A stretch of 64,000 nt of DNA from the NCBI RefSeq assembly GCF_001648175.1, contig NZ_CP015243.1, positions 930,001 to 994,000 of the forward strand. The letters are read 5' to 3'. The DNA comes from Halotalea alkalilenta. Lineage in GTDB: Bacteria; Pseudomonadota; Gammaproteobacteria; Pseudomonadales; Halomonadaceae. The notes below the pieces were generated by a model that saw only the letters and a list, made by a program, of their open reading frames with translations, did no database searches and was not told where the DNA came from. How positions within the stretch are numbered: position 1 is the first letter of the stretch; each line of letters opens with the position of its first letter. The translations under genes and the position numbers were made by a program. Below are positions 1 through 8,748 of the stretch, one piece after another.

Positions 1-412
1 CGCCGATTGGCGGGTCTTCGTGGTGGTCGGCGACGGTGAGCTGCAGGAGGGCAGCAATTGGGAGTCGATGATGAGCGCCGCCCACCAGCGCCTCGACAAC
101 CTGACCTTGATCGTCGATCGAAACCATCTCCAGCAGGGCGACCGGACCTCGGCGGTGACCAGCATGGAGCCGCTCGCCGAGCGATTCGCGGCGTTCGGTT
201 GGGAGACCCATGAGGTCGACGGACACGACCACGCCGCGCTCGAAAGCCTGCTCTCTTCGCCGAATACCAGCGGGCGGCCGCGCTGCCTGATCGCCGCCAC
301 GGTAAAAGGCCAAGGGGTATCGTTCATCCGCGATCGTGTCGAGTGGCACCACAAGGTGCCGAGCCGTGAGCAGCTGGCCGCGGCGCTCGATGAGCTGGAG
401 GTGGCGTCATGA
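1..412 (+). CDS. Transketolase, N-terminal (TPP-binding) subunit, partial
   Basis: The reading frame is open from base 2 at the left edge, so the 5' part of the gene lies outside the window; 136 residues are visible. It contains the thiamine diphosphate motif GDGELQEGSNWE followed about 20 residues later by DRNHLQQGD, the GDG...N signature of the N-terminal half of split transketolases. The protein should supply the pyrophosphate-binding half of a two-subunit enzyme moving two-carbon ketol units in the cytoplasm. It overlaps the C-terminal subunit gene by 4 bp (ATGA), implying coupled translation. The neighbouring FGGY kinase and importer suggest a dedicated catabolic role rather than the general pentose phosphate cycle. 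A match to the apulose-4-phosphate transketolase A subunit is possible but not shown. Confidence 0.9.
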   Translation, partial: ADWRVFVVVGDGELQEGSNWESMMSAAHQRLDNLTLIVDRNHLQQGDRTSAVTSMEPLAERFAAFGWETHEVDGHDHAALESLLSSPNTSGRPRCLIAATVKGQGVSFIRDRVEWHHKVPSREQLAAALDELEVAS

Positions 413-1356
413 GCGAGCTGTTCGACTGTCGGGACGCGTTCGTCGCCACCCTCGAGGAGCTGGCGGAACAGGACCCGCGCATCGTTGCGGTGGTCAACGA
501 TTCGATCGGTTCGAGCAAGCTGACCGGCTTTCGCCAGCGCTGGCCCGAGCGGTTGATCAACGTCGGCATCGCCGAGCAGACCCTGGTCGGCGTCGGCGCG
601 GGGCTCGCCAATGCCGGGCTCAAGCCGTTCGTCTGCGCCGCTTCCTGCTTTCTCACCGGCAGAGCGCTCGAGCAGATCAAGGCCGACATCGTCTATTCCC
701 AGGCCCAAGTGGTGCTCTGCGGGATCAGCAGCGGAGTCGCCTACGGCGAGCTCGGGCCGACCCATCACTCGATCGAGGACCTCGCCTGGACCCGGGTGCT
801 GCCCGGGCTCGAGATCATCGTCCCCGCCGACCCGGTCGAGACCGCTGCCGCCGTGCGCTACGCCTATGCCGCCGAGGGACCAGTGTTCCTGCGCCTGAGC
901 CGGGTCGGCGTGCCACGGCTGCTCGACCAGCGCTACCGCTATGAGCCTGGCCGGGCGCACGTCTTACGCGATGGCGCCGATCTTACCTTGATCGCTTGCG
1001 GGGTCATGGTCCACCGTGCGCTCGAGGCCGCCGAGCGGCTCAGCGACCTGGGCCTTGAGGCGCGGGTGCTGAACCTGCCGAGCATCGCCCCGCTGGATCG
1101 TCGCGAGATCGTGCGCGCGGCGCAGCAGACCGGGGCGATCCTGACCCTCGAAGAGCACAGCGTGCGCGGCGGGATGGGGTCCGCGGTGGCCGAAGCGGTG
1201 GTCGCCGAGGCGCCGTGTCGAATGAAGCTGATGGGCTTTGAGGATTTCGCACCCACCGGTGAGGCGAACTTCCTGCTCGACCACGTCGGCATGTCGGTGA
1301 TCGGTATCGTCGACGCCGCGCAGCGGCTGGTCGGTGAGCCGCTGGTGGCGAAATGA
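409..1356 (+). CDS. Transketolase, C-terminal (pyrimidine-binding) subunit
   Basis: This 315-residue protein is the partner of the preceding gene. The motif GIAEQTLVGVGAGLA contains the Glu that activates the TPP pyrimidine ring in transketolase Pyr domains. A Pyr domain (about 1-170) is followed by a transketolase C-terminal domain (about 185-310). Its length is usual for the B subunit of split transketolases. It overlaps both neighbours by 4 bp. With the kinase downstream, the simplest reading is cleavage or rearrangement of a phosphorylated ketose made by that kinase. The exact ketose (xylulose, apulose or another) cannot be read from the sequence. Confidence 0.9.
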   Translation: MSELFDCRDAFVATLEELAEQDPRIVAVVNDSIGSSKLTGFRQRWPERLINVGIAEQTLVGVGAGLANAGLKPFVCAASCFLTGRALEQIKADIVYSQAQVVLCGISSGVAYGELGPTHHSIEDLAWTRVLPGLEIIVPADPVETAAAVRYAYAAEGPVFLRLSRVGVPRLLDQRYRYEPGRAHVLRDGADLTLIACGVMVHRALEAAERLSDLGLEARVLNLPSIAPLDRREIVRAAQQTGAILTLEEHSVRGGMGSAVAEAVVAEAPCRMKLMGFEDFAPTGEANFLLDHVGMSVIGIVDAAQRLVGEPLVAK

Positions 1357-2879
1357 GCGTGGCGACTCCCGCCCTGCTCGCCATCGACCAGGGCACCACC
1401 AACGCCAAGGCGCTGCTGGTCGGGCTCGACGGTACGCCGCTGGCGCTCGGCCAGTGCGCGGTGGCCTGCCGCTACCCGCGCGCTGGCTGGGTGGAACAAT
1501 CGGCGATCGAGCTGTGGCAGGCGGTGCTCTGCGCGATCGAGCGCTGCCTGGAGGCTTTCGGTCCGGTGTCATTGGTCGGTATCGGCATAAGCGCGCAGCG
1601 GGAGTCGGCGCTGGCCTGGGATGCGCGGGATGGCCGTCCGCTTGGGCCGGTGATCGGCTGGCAGTGCCGGCGTACCGAGGCGCACTGCGAGCGGCTGGTC
1701 GAGGATGGCCTGGATGCATGGATCCGCAGCGTCACTGGCCTGCCGATCGATCCGCTGTTCTCGGCGAGCAAAATGCGCTGGCTGCTCGACCACGCCGCGC
1801 GGGATACGCCGCGCGAGCGAGTCCGGCTCGGCAATGTCGACAGCTGGCTGCTGTGGCAGCTGAGCGGCGGTGCCGTGCATGCCACCGATGCCTCCAACGC
1901 TTCTCGCACCCAGCTTTGCGATATCTCCAGCGGCCAGTGGTCGCCCGAGCTTGCTGAGCTGTTCGGCATCGCGATCGAGAACCTGCCCTCGATCCACTCC
2001 TCGGCGCACCGCTTCGGCGTCACCCGCGCCTGCGGGCGGCTGCCCGGCGGGGTTCCGATCGGCGCGCTGATCGGCGACTCCCACGCCGCACTGTTCGCCC
2101 AGGGCGGTTTCCTCCCCGGGGTGGTCAAGGCGACCTTCGGCACCGGCTCCTCGGTGATGAGCGCGACGCACGGCGTGGCCCGCGCGCTGCCGGGCCTGGC
2201 GACCACCATCGCGTGGCAGCTGGGCGGCGAGCGCTGCTATGCGCTCGAGGGCAACGTCACCGTCAGCGCCTCGATCCTGCCTTGGATGGCGCAGCTGGTC
2301 GGTCTCAATGGTTCGGTCGAGCGGCTGGCCGAGCTGGCCCGCGAGGCCGACGGGGAGGGTGCCGCGATCCTGGTGCCGGCGATGGTGGGATTGGGCGCGC
2401 CGCGCTGGGTCAATGGCTTGAGTGGATTGATCGACGGGCTGAGCTTTTCGACCAGCCGTGCCGAGCTGGCCCGTGCGGCGTTCGATTCGATCGTCCACCA
2501 GATCAGGGACGTGGTCGATGCGATGCGCCACTGCGCAAGCGGCGAGGCCCTCGTTATCACTGAGCTGCGGGTCGACGGTGGCGCCTGCGCCAATCATTGG
2601 CTGATGCAGCGCCAGGCCGATGTCCTGGCGCTGCCGGTCAGGCGCTCGTGCCACGCCGAGCTTTCGGCGCTCGGTGCCGCCTACCTCGCTGGGCTGGCGC
2701 TCGGTGTCTGGCCCGACCTGGCGGCTATCGAACGCCTGGCGCCGGCGCGCGAGCGTATCGAGCCACGCGACGTCGCCGCTGCCGAGCGTCGCCACCGGCG
2801 CTGGCTGGTCGCGGTCGAGCGCACGCTGCACCGGGCCGGCAGCAGGTGCGAGGCAACCGCGATGGAGGCCGACGCCTGA
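1353..2879 (+). CDS. FGGY-family carbohydrate kinase (ketose/polyol kinase)
   Basis: A 508-residue ATP-dependent sugar kinase of the usual FGGY length. The phosphate-1 motif AIDQGTTNAKALLVG lies near residues 10-24, GDSHAALFAQGGF contains the probable catalytic Asp, and ATFGTGSSVMS and VDGGACANHWLMQRQ are the phosphate-2 and adenosine motifs. The family phosphorylates glycerol, xylulose, ribulose, erythritol, apulose and similar substrates. Its position directly after a split transketolase favours a ketose whose phosphate feeds the transketolase. The stop overlaps the start of the regulator gene. Substrate specificity is unassigned. Confidence 0.9.
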   Translation: MSVATPALLAIDQGTTNAKALLVGLDGTPLALGQCAVACRYPRAGWVEQSAIELWQAVLCAIERCLEAFGPVSLVGIGISAQRESALAWDARDGRPLGPVIGWQCRRTEAHCERLVEDGLDAWIRSVTGLPIDPLFSASKMRWLLDHAARDTPRERVRLGNVDSWLLWQLSGGAVHATDASNASRTQLCDISSGQWSPELAELFGIAIENLPSIHSSAHRFGVTRACGRLPGGVPIGALIGDSHAALFAQGGFLPGVVKATFGTGSSVMSATHGVARALPGLATTIAWQLGGERCYALEGNVTVSASILPWMAQLVGLNGSVERLAELAREADGEGAAILVPAMVGLGAPRWVNGLSGLIDGLSFSTSRAELARAAFDSIVHQIRDVVDAMRHCASGEALVITELRVDGGACANHWLMQRQADVLALPVRRSCHAELSALGAAYLAGLALGVWPDLAAIERLAPARERIEPRDVAAAERRHRRWLVAVERTLHRAGSRCEATAMEADA

Positions 2880-3835
2880 TGAACCCGCTCTTCGAGATGA
2901 GGCTGGTGACCAAGGCCGCGCACCTCTATTGGATCGAGCAGATGCGCCAGGTCGAGATAGCGAGCCGGCTTTCGGTGTCGCAAGCGACCGTCTCGCGGCT
3001 GCTCAAGCGAGCCCACCGGGAAGGCATCGTCAGCGTCTCCATCCACTCGCCGCAGGGCATCTACCCGGAGCTCGAGCAGCGTCTGGCGGCGGCGCTCGGG
3101 CTGCGCGAGGTGGTGGTCAACGAATGCAGCAGCGATACCGAGCAGGCCATCGTCGCCTCGATCGGCGAAGCCGCCGCTTTCTATCTCGAATCGACCCTCG
3201 CCGAGGACGACGTGATCGGGCTCTCCTCGTGGAGCTCGGCGCTGCAGGCGATGAGCGAGCGGCTGTCACCGAACGCTGAACTGCGGGCCGAGAAGGTGGT
3301 GCAACTGCTCGGCGGCATGGCCAGCAGCGGTGACGAGCACCTCGCCGAAACCTTGACCCGTCGGATCTCGACCCTGGTAGGGGCACGGGCGCACTTCATG
3401 CACGTCGCCGGGATGGCGAGCTCCGCCCAGGCGTGCCAGGTGATGCTGAGCGAACCCTATGTGCAGGAGACCGTGCGGCTGTTCGAGCGTGTCTCGCTGG
3501 CACTGCTCGGGATCGGCACCCTGGAGCCATCGAAGTTCCTCGCCCGCAGCGGCAACACCTTCTCGAAGCAGGAACTGGCGAGCCTGGCCGAGACCGGCGC
3601 GGTGGGCGATGTCTGCCTGCGTTTCTTCGATCGCGATGGGCGAATGATCGACCACCCCTTGAACCAGCGGGTGATCTCGATCGAGCCGCAGATGCTCGAG
3701 CGGATCGAGCGGCGCATCGGTGTGGCCGGCGGCGCCCACAAGGTCGAGGCGATCATCGGCGCCGCGCGCGGTGGCTGGATCCACACCCTGATCACCGACC
3801 GCTTCACCGCGCAGCGGATTCTCGAGTGGCTCTGA
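2879..3835 (+). CDS. SorC/DeoR-type sugar-binding transcriptional regulator
   Basis: The start is taken at ATG 2879, which overlaps the kinase stop (TGATGA); the frame is open further upstream but that part is shadow. The 318-residue product begins with a helix-turn-helix (about residues 15-45, including RQVEIASRLSVSQATVSRLLK) followed by a SorC-type sugar-phosphate sensing domain, the architecture of DeoR/SorC/CggR regulators. It probably controls this operon in response to a phosphorylated intermediate made by the kinase. Being inside the operon, it would be autoregulated. The operator should lie upstream of the window's left edge. Confidence 0.9.
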   Translation: MNPLFEMRLVTKAAHLYWIEQMRQVEIASRLSVSQATVSRLLKRAHREGIVSVSIHSPQGIYPELEQRLAAALGLREVVVNECSSDTEQAIVASIGEAAAFYLESTLAEDDVIGLSSWSSALQAMSERLSPNAELRAEKVVQLLGGMASSGDEHLAETLTRRISTLVGARAHFMHVAGMASSAQACQVMLSEPYVQETVRLFERVSLALLGIGTLEPSKFLARSGNTFSKQELASLAETGAVGDVCLRFFDRDGRMIDHPLNQRVISIEPQMLERIERRIGVAGGAHKVEAIIGAARGGWIHTLITDRFTAQRILEWL

Positions 3836-3887
3836 GCCGGACCCGTCCCGGCTTCGAGTGCATGCCAGGACCCTAGGGAGCAATGCA

Positions 3888-4679
3888 ATGCGACGTTTCG
3901 AACGAAAGGTAGTGGTGGTGACCGGCGCCGATCGCGGTATTGGCCTTGCGATCGCCGAGCGCTTCGCCCGCGAGGGTGCGCGGCTCGCGATTGCATCCAA
4001 CCGCGCTGAGATCCATGTCGCGGCCGAGCGGCTCGCGGCCCAGGGTGGCGAGGTCTTCGCCCACGAGCTCGACGTCACCGATGCGAGCCAGGTCGAGTCG
4101 TTCTTCGATGCGGTGGTGACGCGCTTCGAAGGGATCGATGTCTCGGTGCACAACGCAGGCGTGATCACCATCGCGCCGCTTGCGTCGCTCGAAGAGTGCG
4201 ACTGGGACCTGGTGATGGATGTCAACGCCAAGGGGGTCTTCCTCTGCTGCAAGGCGGCGATCAGGTGCATGCGCCCGGCCCGGAGCGGAGCGCTGATCAA
4301 CATGGCCTCGGGACAGGCGCGTCAGGGCTTCATCTATACCCCGCACTACGCGGCGAGCAAGTTCGGCGTGCTTGGCCTGACCCAGAGCCTGGCCAAGGAG
4401 TTCGCCGACGAGGGGATCACGGTCAACGCGATCTGTCCCGGCATCGTCGAGACCGAGATGTGGGACTACAACGACCGCGCCTGGGGGGCGCTTTTGAGCC
4501 GCGACGAGAAACGCTACGCCCCTGGGGAGCTGATCGAAGAGTGGATATCGCGGATCCCGATGAAACGCGCCGCCCGCGGCGAGGAGATCGCCGCGGCGGT
4601 GGCCTTCCTCGCCTCGAACGATGCGCGCTACATCACCGGCCAAGCGATCAACGTGGACGGCGGCATGGCGATGAACTGA
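3888..4679 (+). CDS. Short-chain dehydrogenase/reductase (polyol or sugar dehydrogenase)
   Basis: ATG 3888 is chosen because AGGGAG (3875-3880) sits 7 bases upstream; an in-frame ATG at 3858 lacks such a site. The 263-residue protein is a classical SDR: TGADRGIG nucleotide-binding motif near the N-terminus, HNAG, catalytic Ser in NMASG, the YAASK active-site pair and a C-terminal GQAINVDGG. Relatives oxidise sugar alcohols such as sorbitol, galactitol or arabitol to ketoses. Here it would make the ketose for the FGGY kinase. A weak 6-bp hairpin (3835-3853) separates it from the regulator gene and could lower read-through. Confidence 0.85.
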   Translation: MRRFERKVVVVTGADRGIGLAIAERFAREGARLAIASNRAEIHVAAERLAAQGGEVFAHELDVTDASQVESFFDAVVTRFEGIDVSVHNAGVITIAPLASLEECDWDLVMDVNAKGVFLCCKAAIRCMRPARSGALINMASGQARQGFIYTPHYAASKFGVLGLTQSLAKEFADEGITVNAICPGIVETEMWDYNDRAWGALLSRDEKRYAPGELIEEWISRIPMKRAARGEEIAAAVAFLASNDARYITGQAINVDGGMAMN

Positions 4680-4723
4680 GCCAGCGCCGCGGTCGATCTT
4701 GAACATCTGGGAGTCATTCGAGC

Positions 4724-5521
4724 ATGTCCAGCCAATACGATACTCGCCTGCGCTATGGCGTCGATTTCGATTTTTCCCTCGAGGGCAAGGTAGCGATCAT
4801 CACTGGCGGTCTCGGTGGTATCGCCACCGCCACCAACCAGGCGCTGCTCGGCAAGGGCGCGCGGGTCGCGGTGCTCTATCCCGCCTTCGAGGCGCACCGC
4901 CGCGACGAGGTGCTCGCCGGCTTTCCCGCCGACCGGGTGCGCGCCTTCGAGTGCGACGTCACCGACGAGGCCAGCGTGGCCGGCGCGGTGGCGGCGGTGG
5001 TCGAGGCGTTCGGCGATCTGCACATCCTAATCAACGCCGCCGGCACCATCACGCTGACCCCGGCCGAGCAGGTCCCGCTCGATGAATGGCGGCGGCAGCT
5101 CGATGTCTGCCTCACCGGCCCTTTCCTCTGCGCCAAGCACGTTGCACGGCACCTGCTCGCCAGCGGCCACGGCGGCAAGATCGTCAACATCGCCTCCCAG
5201 GCGGCGAGCGTGGCGATCGACCACCACTGCGCCTACACCTCGGCCAAGGCGGGTCTTTTGGGAATGACCAAGTCGATGGCCAAGGAGTGGGGCCCGAAGG
5301 GCATCACCGTCAATAGCGTGTCGCCCACCGTGGTGCTTACGCCGATGGGCGCGGCGGCCTGGGAGGGCGAGAAGGGCGAGCGGATGAAGACCCTGATCCC
5401 CACCGGGCGCTTCGCCTACACCGATGAGATCGCCGCCGCGATCCTGTTTCTGGTCTCCAATGCCAGCGACATGATCAACGGCGCCGACCTGCTGGTCGAC
5501 GGCGGCTACACGATCTGGTGA
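4724..5521 (+). CDS. Short-chain dehydrogenase/reductase, second copy in the operon
   Basis: A 265-residue classical SDR with TGGLGGIA as cofactor motif, NAAG, Ser in NIASQ and YTSAK as the catalytic Tyr-Lys pair. GGGAG at 4709-4713 serves ATG 4724. It is only distantly similar to the SDR just upstream, so the two likely catalyse different oxidations or reductions in one pathway, for example polyol to ketose and a later or stereochemically different step. It carries an N-terminal extension of about 20 residues before the Rossmann fold. It lies between the first SDR and the importer genes in the same orientation. Confidence 0.85.
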   Translation: MSSQYDTRLRYGVDFDFSLEGKVAIITGGLGGIATATNQALLGKGARVAVLYPAFEAHRRDEVLAGFPADRVRAFECDVTDEASVAGAVAAVVEAFGDLHILINAAGTITLTPAEQVPLDEWRRQLDVCLTGPFLCAKHVARHLLASGHGGKIVNIASQAASVAIDHHCAYTSAKAGLLGMTKSMAKEWGPKGITVNSVSPTVVLTPMGAAAWEGEKGERMKTLIPTGRFAYTDEIAAAILFLVSNASDMINGADLLVDGGYTIW

Positions 5522-5573
5522 GCGGCGTCGGCTGCCCGGCGCACGCTCGTTTTCACTCGAGGAGTCACACACC

Positions 5574-6533
5574 ATGAACACTCTTTGCCGCCTCGGATCC
5601 GCCTGCCTGGTCACCCTGGCACTCGGTGTCACCGTACCGCTTGCGGTCGCTCAAGACCCCGTCGACAAGGGCACCATCGCGATCCTGGTCAATTCGCTGG
5701 ACAACCCCTACTACGCCGCCGAAGCGCATGCGGCCGACGCCAAGGCGCGCGAGCTCGGTTACCAGACCCTGATCCAGTCGCACAACGAAGACGTCAACCG
5801 CCAGCGCGAGCTGATCTCGCTGGCGGTAGGTCGCGGGGTCAAGGGCATCGTGCTCGACAACGCCGATTCCTCGGCGAGCGGTGCCGCGGTGCAGTACGCC
5901 AAGGACCAGGGGGTGCCCACCGTCTTGATCAATCGCGAGATTCCCCAGGATGGCGTGGCGCTCGCCCAGCTCACCCACAACAACGTCCAGGCGGCCTCGC
6001 AAGTCGCGCAGGCGTTCGTCGAGCGGATGGGCGAGCAGGGTGAATACGTCGAGCTGACCTGCAATCTCGCCGACAACAACTGCGTCACCCGCTCCGAGGC
6101 GTTCCACCAAGTGCTCGATCAGTATCCCGAGATGACCATGGTCGCGCGCCAGGATGCCAAGGGGGTGTTGCTCAACGCCAAGCAGTCGATGGACTCGATC
6201 CTCCAGGAGCATCCCAACGTCCGCGGGGTGATCGCCGGCAACGGCCCGGTGGCGCTCGGCGCCATCGCCTCGCTGCAGGCCGCGCGCAGGGACCAGGTAG
6301 TGGTCGCGGGTATCGACGGCAGCAACGACGAGCGGGATGCGATTCGAGCCGGTCATCTCTATGCCACCGCGATGCTGCAGGCGCAGCAGCTCGCCAGTGA
6401 CGGCGTGGCCGTGCTCGACGCCCACCTGGCCGGCGCAGACGACGGTGGGCCTGAGCGCAGGCTCTATCGCGGCATCCTGATCACCGAGGAAAACGCCAGC
6501 AGGGTCAATGACTTCAGCTATTCGGACGAGTGA
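5574..6533 (+). CDS. Sugar ABC transporter periplasmic substrate-binding protein (RbsB-like)
   Basis: The 319-residue protein starts with a clear Sec signal (LVTLALGVTVPLAVA, probable cleavage before QDP) and then a periplasmic-binding type 1 fold: AILVNSLDNPYYAAEA and a C-terminal VVVAGIDGSNDERDAI that typically contacts the sugar. GAGGAG at 5559-5564 is a strong ribosome-binding site. It delivers substrate to the ATPase and permease encoded just downstream. The cluster is of the ribose/rhizopine type (CUT2), which takes up monosaccharides and polyols. The ligand is unknown. Confidence 0.93.
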   Translation: MNTLCRLGSACLVTLALGVTVPLAVAQDPVDKGTIAILVNSLDNPYYAAEAHAADAKARELGYQTLIQSHNEDVNRQRELISLAVGRGVKGIVLDNADSSASGAAVQYAKDQGVPTVLINREIPQDGVALAQLTHNNVQAASQVAQAFVERMGEQGEYVELTCNLADNNCVTRSEAFHQVLDQYPEMTMVARQDAKGVLLNAKQSMDSILQEHPNVRGVIAGNGPVALGAIASLQAARRDQVVVAGIDGSNDERDAIRAGHLYATAMLQAQQLASDGVAVLDAHLAGADDGGPERRLYRGILITEENASRVNDFSYSDE

Positions 6534-6573
6534 ATCGGACGGTGTCGACCTTCCAACCTGGAGTGACTTCAGC

Positions 6574-7227
6574 ATGTCTACGGTGACCATCAAGCACGCC
6601 GCCCTGCTCCTGCTCCTGGTCGGGTCTAGCGGCTTCACCCTGGTACCGCGCGACGAGGTCGCACAAGCCGGCGCCAGCGGGCAGCGTGCCACGCTCGACG
6701 CCGGCCAGCTGTTCGGCCAGAACATCGTGCCTTACGCCCGTGCTCATGCGGCGCCGCTGACCGAGGTGGCGCGGGCGATCGATGAGAACTTCGACGCGGC
6801 ATGCCAGCGCTATGGGCGGCAGGCGAGCCAGGCATTCCCTTGCAGCTTCTGGGTCCACGCACAGGGAAGCATCGAATCGATCGACAGCGGCTCCAGGGTC
6901 GGCAAGGCGCCGCTGGTCGACACCGGCGTGGAGGACAAGCCGGTCGCGCTGCTGGTCGGGCCGGTGATCCCCGGCACCGCGGTGCGGGATGCCTTCCCGG
7001 AGTTGAGCTATGACGACTTCGGTGACCAGGGCGCCTTCGCCCGCTTCTCCTCGGCGCTCAATGACCAGGTCAGGGCGGTGATCGAGGCGCGTGGCCCGCT
7101 CGAGGTCGGGCAGCAGCTCTCTTTCAATGCTGTTTTCAGCGCCTGGGACGGCAGCGATGCGGCGTTCGAGCTGATCCCGGTCGAGTTCGATCCGCCCCCT
7201 GCCACAGATGGAGCAGCAGCGCCATGA
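6574..7227 (+). CDS. DUF2291-family exported protein of the sugar ABC operon
   Basis: Start set at ATG 6574, with GGAG at 6560-6563 upstream; the longer frame from 6508 would overlap the binding-protein gene. The 217-residue product has an N-terminal hydrophobic segment (HAALLLLLVGSSGF) that could anchor or export it, and no lipobox cysteine. The sequence fits the DUF2291 family, found between the binding protein and ATPase genes of ribose/rhizopine-like importers. No enzymatic motif is visible. It may assist assembly or ligand delivery of the transporter, which is inference from position. It overlaps the ATPase gene by 4 bp. Confidence 0.8.
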   Translation: MSTVTIKHAALLLLLVGSSGFTLVPRDEVAQAGASGQRATLDAGQLFGQNIVPYARAHAAPLTEVARAIDENFDAACQRYGRQASQAFPCSFWVHAQGSIESIDSGSRVGKAPLVDTGVEDKPVALLVGPVIPGTAVRDAFPELSYDDFGDQGAFARFSSALNDQVRAVIEARGPLEVGQQLSFNAVFSAWDGSDAAFELIPVEFDPPPATDGAAAP

Positions 7228-8735
7228 ACGACGATTCGGTGGTGGTCGAGGCCCAGGGCCTGGTCAAGCGCTATCCGGGCACCATTGCGCTCAAAGGCGT
7301 CGACTTCGAGGTTCGCGCAGGCCGCGTCAATGTGCTGATCGGCGAGAACGGTGCCGGCAAGTCGACGCTGATGAAACTGCTCGCCGGGGCCGAGCGGCCG
7401 ACCCTGGGGCGGATCCTGGTCGATGGCCGTGAGGTCTCGTTCGCCAACGTGCGCGAGGCGGAGCGGGCCGGGATCGGGATCATCTTCCAGGAGCTCAACC
7501 TGTTCCCCGACCTGAGCGTATGCGAGAACCTGTTCATCGGCGCCGAGCGCTGCCGGCTGGGCGTGATCGACCAGCGTAGCCAGCATGAGCAAGCGCGGCG
7601 GCTGCTTTCCCGGGTCGGATTGGCGCTCGATCCGGCGACGCCGCTGGGCGATCTCTACGTCGGCCAGCAGCAGTTGGTCGAGATCGCCCGGGTGCTCGGC
7701 AAGCGGGTCAAGGTGCTGATCATGGATGAGCCGACCTCGGCGCTCAGCCAGCACGAGGTCGAGATCCTGTTCGGCATCATCGCGGCGCTCAAGCGCGAGG
7801 GCGTGGCGGTGATCTACATCTCCCACCGGCTCGAGGAGATCATCCGCGTCGGTGACCATATCACCGTGCTGCGCAACGGCGAGGTGGTCGGCGTCGACGA
7901 GGTGTGCAACATCGACGTGCCGTGGATCGTCGCCAAGATGGTCGGCGCGGCGCGCAAGGCGTTCGACTATCGCCCGCGCGAGCTGGGCGAGGAGGCGCTC
8001 AGGGTCGAGTCGCTGTCGCTGAAGAAGCCCAACGGCACCCTGGCGCTCGATGCGGTTGGTTTCAGCGCGCGGCGCGGCGAGATCCTCGGTATCTACGGAC
8101 TGATGGGGGCGGGCCGCACCGAGCTGCTCGAGACCCTGCTCGGGCTGCATGCCAGCGCCCGCGGGCGGATCGTCGTCGATGGGCGCGAGCTGGGCCGCTC
8201 CCGCACCGCTCGGCGCATCGAACGGGGTATCGCTCTGGTCCCCGAGGACCGGCAGCTTTCGGGCATGGTGCAGTCGATGTCGGTGGCCGAGAACATGACC
8301 CTGTCGAGCCTCGTGCGCTGGTGCTTGCGCGGGCGCGTGGTGCGCCCGGGCCGCGAGCGCGAGGCGTGTCGACGGATGGTCGAGCGACTGGGGATCAAGA
8401 CCGCCGACATCGACGAGCCGATCACCTCGCTGAGCGGCGGCAACATGCAGAAAGTGGTGATCGCCAAGGCGCTGCTCACCGAGCCCTGCGTGCTGCTGCT
8501 CGACGAGCCCACCCGCGGCGTCGACGTGGGCGCCAAGGCCGAGATCTATCGCGCCATGCTGGCGGTCGCCGAACGCGGCGTGACCGTGCTCTATACCACC
8601 TCCGAACTCGACGAAGCGCTCGCCGTCGCCGACCGTGTGCTGGTGCTCTCCAGCGGGCGGGTCAGCGCGGATTTGCCGCGCGATCGCGCCGATCGCGACG
8701 AGATCATTCGCAAGTCGACCCCCTTCGCCGCCTGA
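7224..8735 (+). CDS. Sugar ABC transporter ATP-binding protein (RbsA-like, tandem ABC)
   Basis: A 503-residue double ATPase. The first domain has Walker A GENGAGKST and Walker B VLIMDEPTSAL with a degenerate signature (YVGQQQ). The second has a degenerate Walker A (GLMGAGRTE), signature LSGGNMQKV and Walker [15 protein letters not shown]. This pattern is characteristic of CUT2 sugar importers such as RbsA, MglA and XylG. It powers uptake through the permease encoded 13 bp downstream. The ATGA overlap with the DUF2291 gene supports joint expression. Confidence 0.95.
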   Translation: MNDDSVVVEAQGLVKRYPGTIALKGVDFEVRAGRVNVLIGENGAGKSTLMKLLAGAERPTLGRILVDGREVSFANVREAERAGIGIIFQELNLFPDLSVCENLFIGAERCRLGVIDQRSQHEQARRLLSRVGLALDPATPLGDLYVGQQQLVEIARVLGKRVKVLIMDEPTSALSQHEVEILFGIIAALKREGVAVIYISHRLEEIIRVGDHITVLRNGEVVGVDEVCNIDVPWIVAKMVGAARKAFDYRPRELGEEALRVESLSLKKPNGTLALDAVGFSARRGEILGIYGLMGAGRTELLETLLGLHASARGRIVVDGRELGRSRTARRIERGIALVPEDRQLSGMVQSMSVAENMTLSSLVRWCLRGRVVRPGREREACRRMVERLGIKTADIDEPITSLSGGNMQKVVIAKALLTEPCVLLLDEPTRGVDVGAKAEIYRAMLAVAERGVTVLYTTSELDEALAVADRVLVLSSGRVSADLPRDRADRDEIIRKSTPFAA

Positions 8736-8748
8736 CAGGAGCCAGTCC

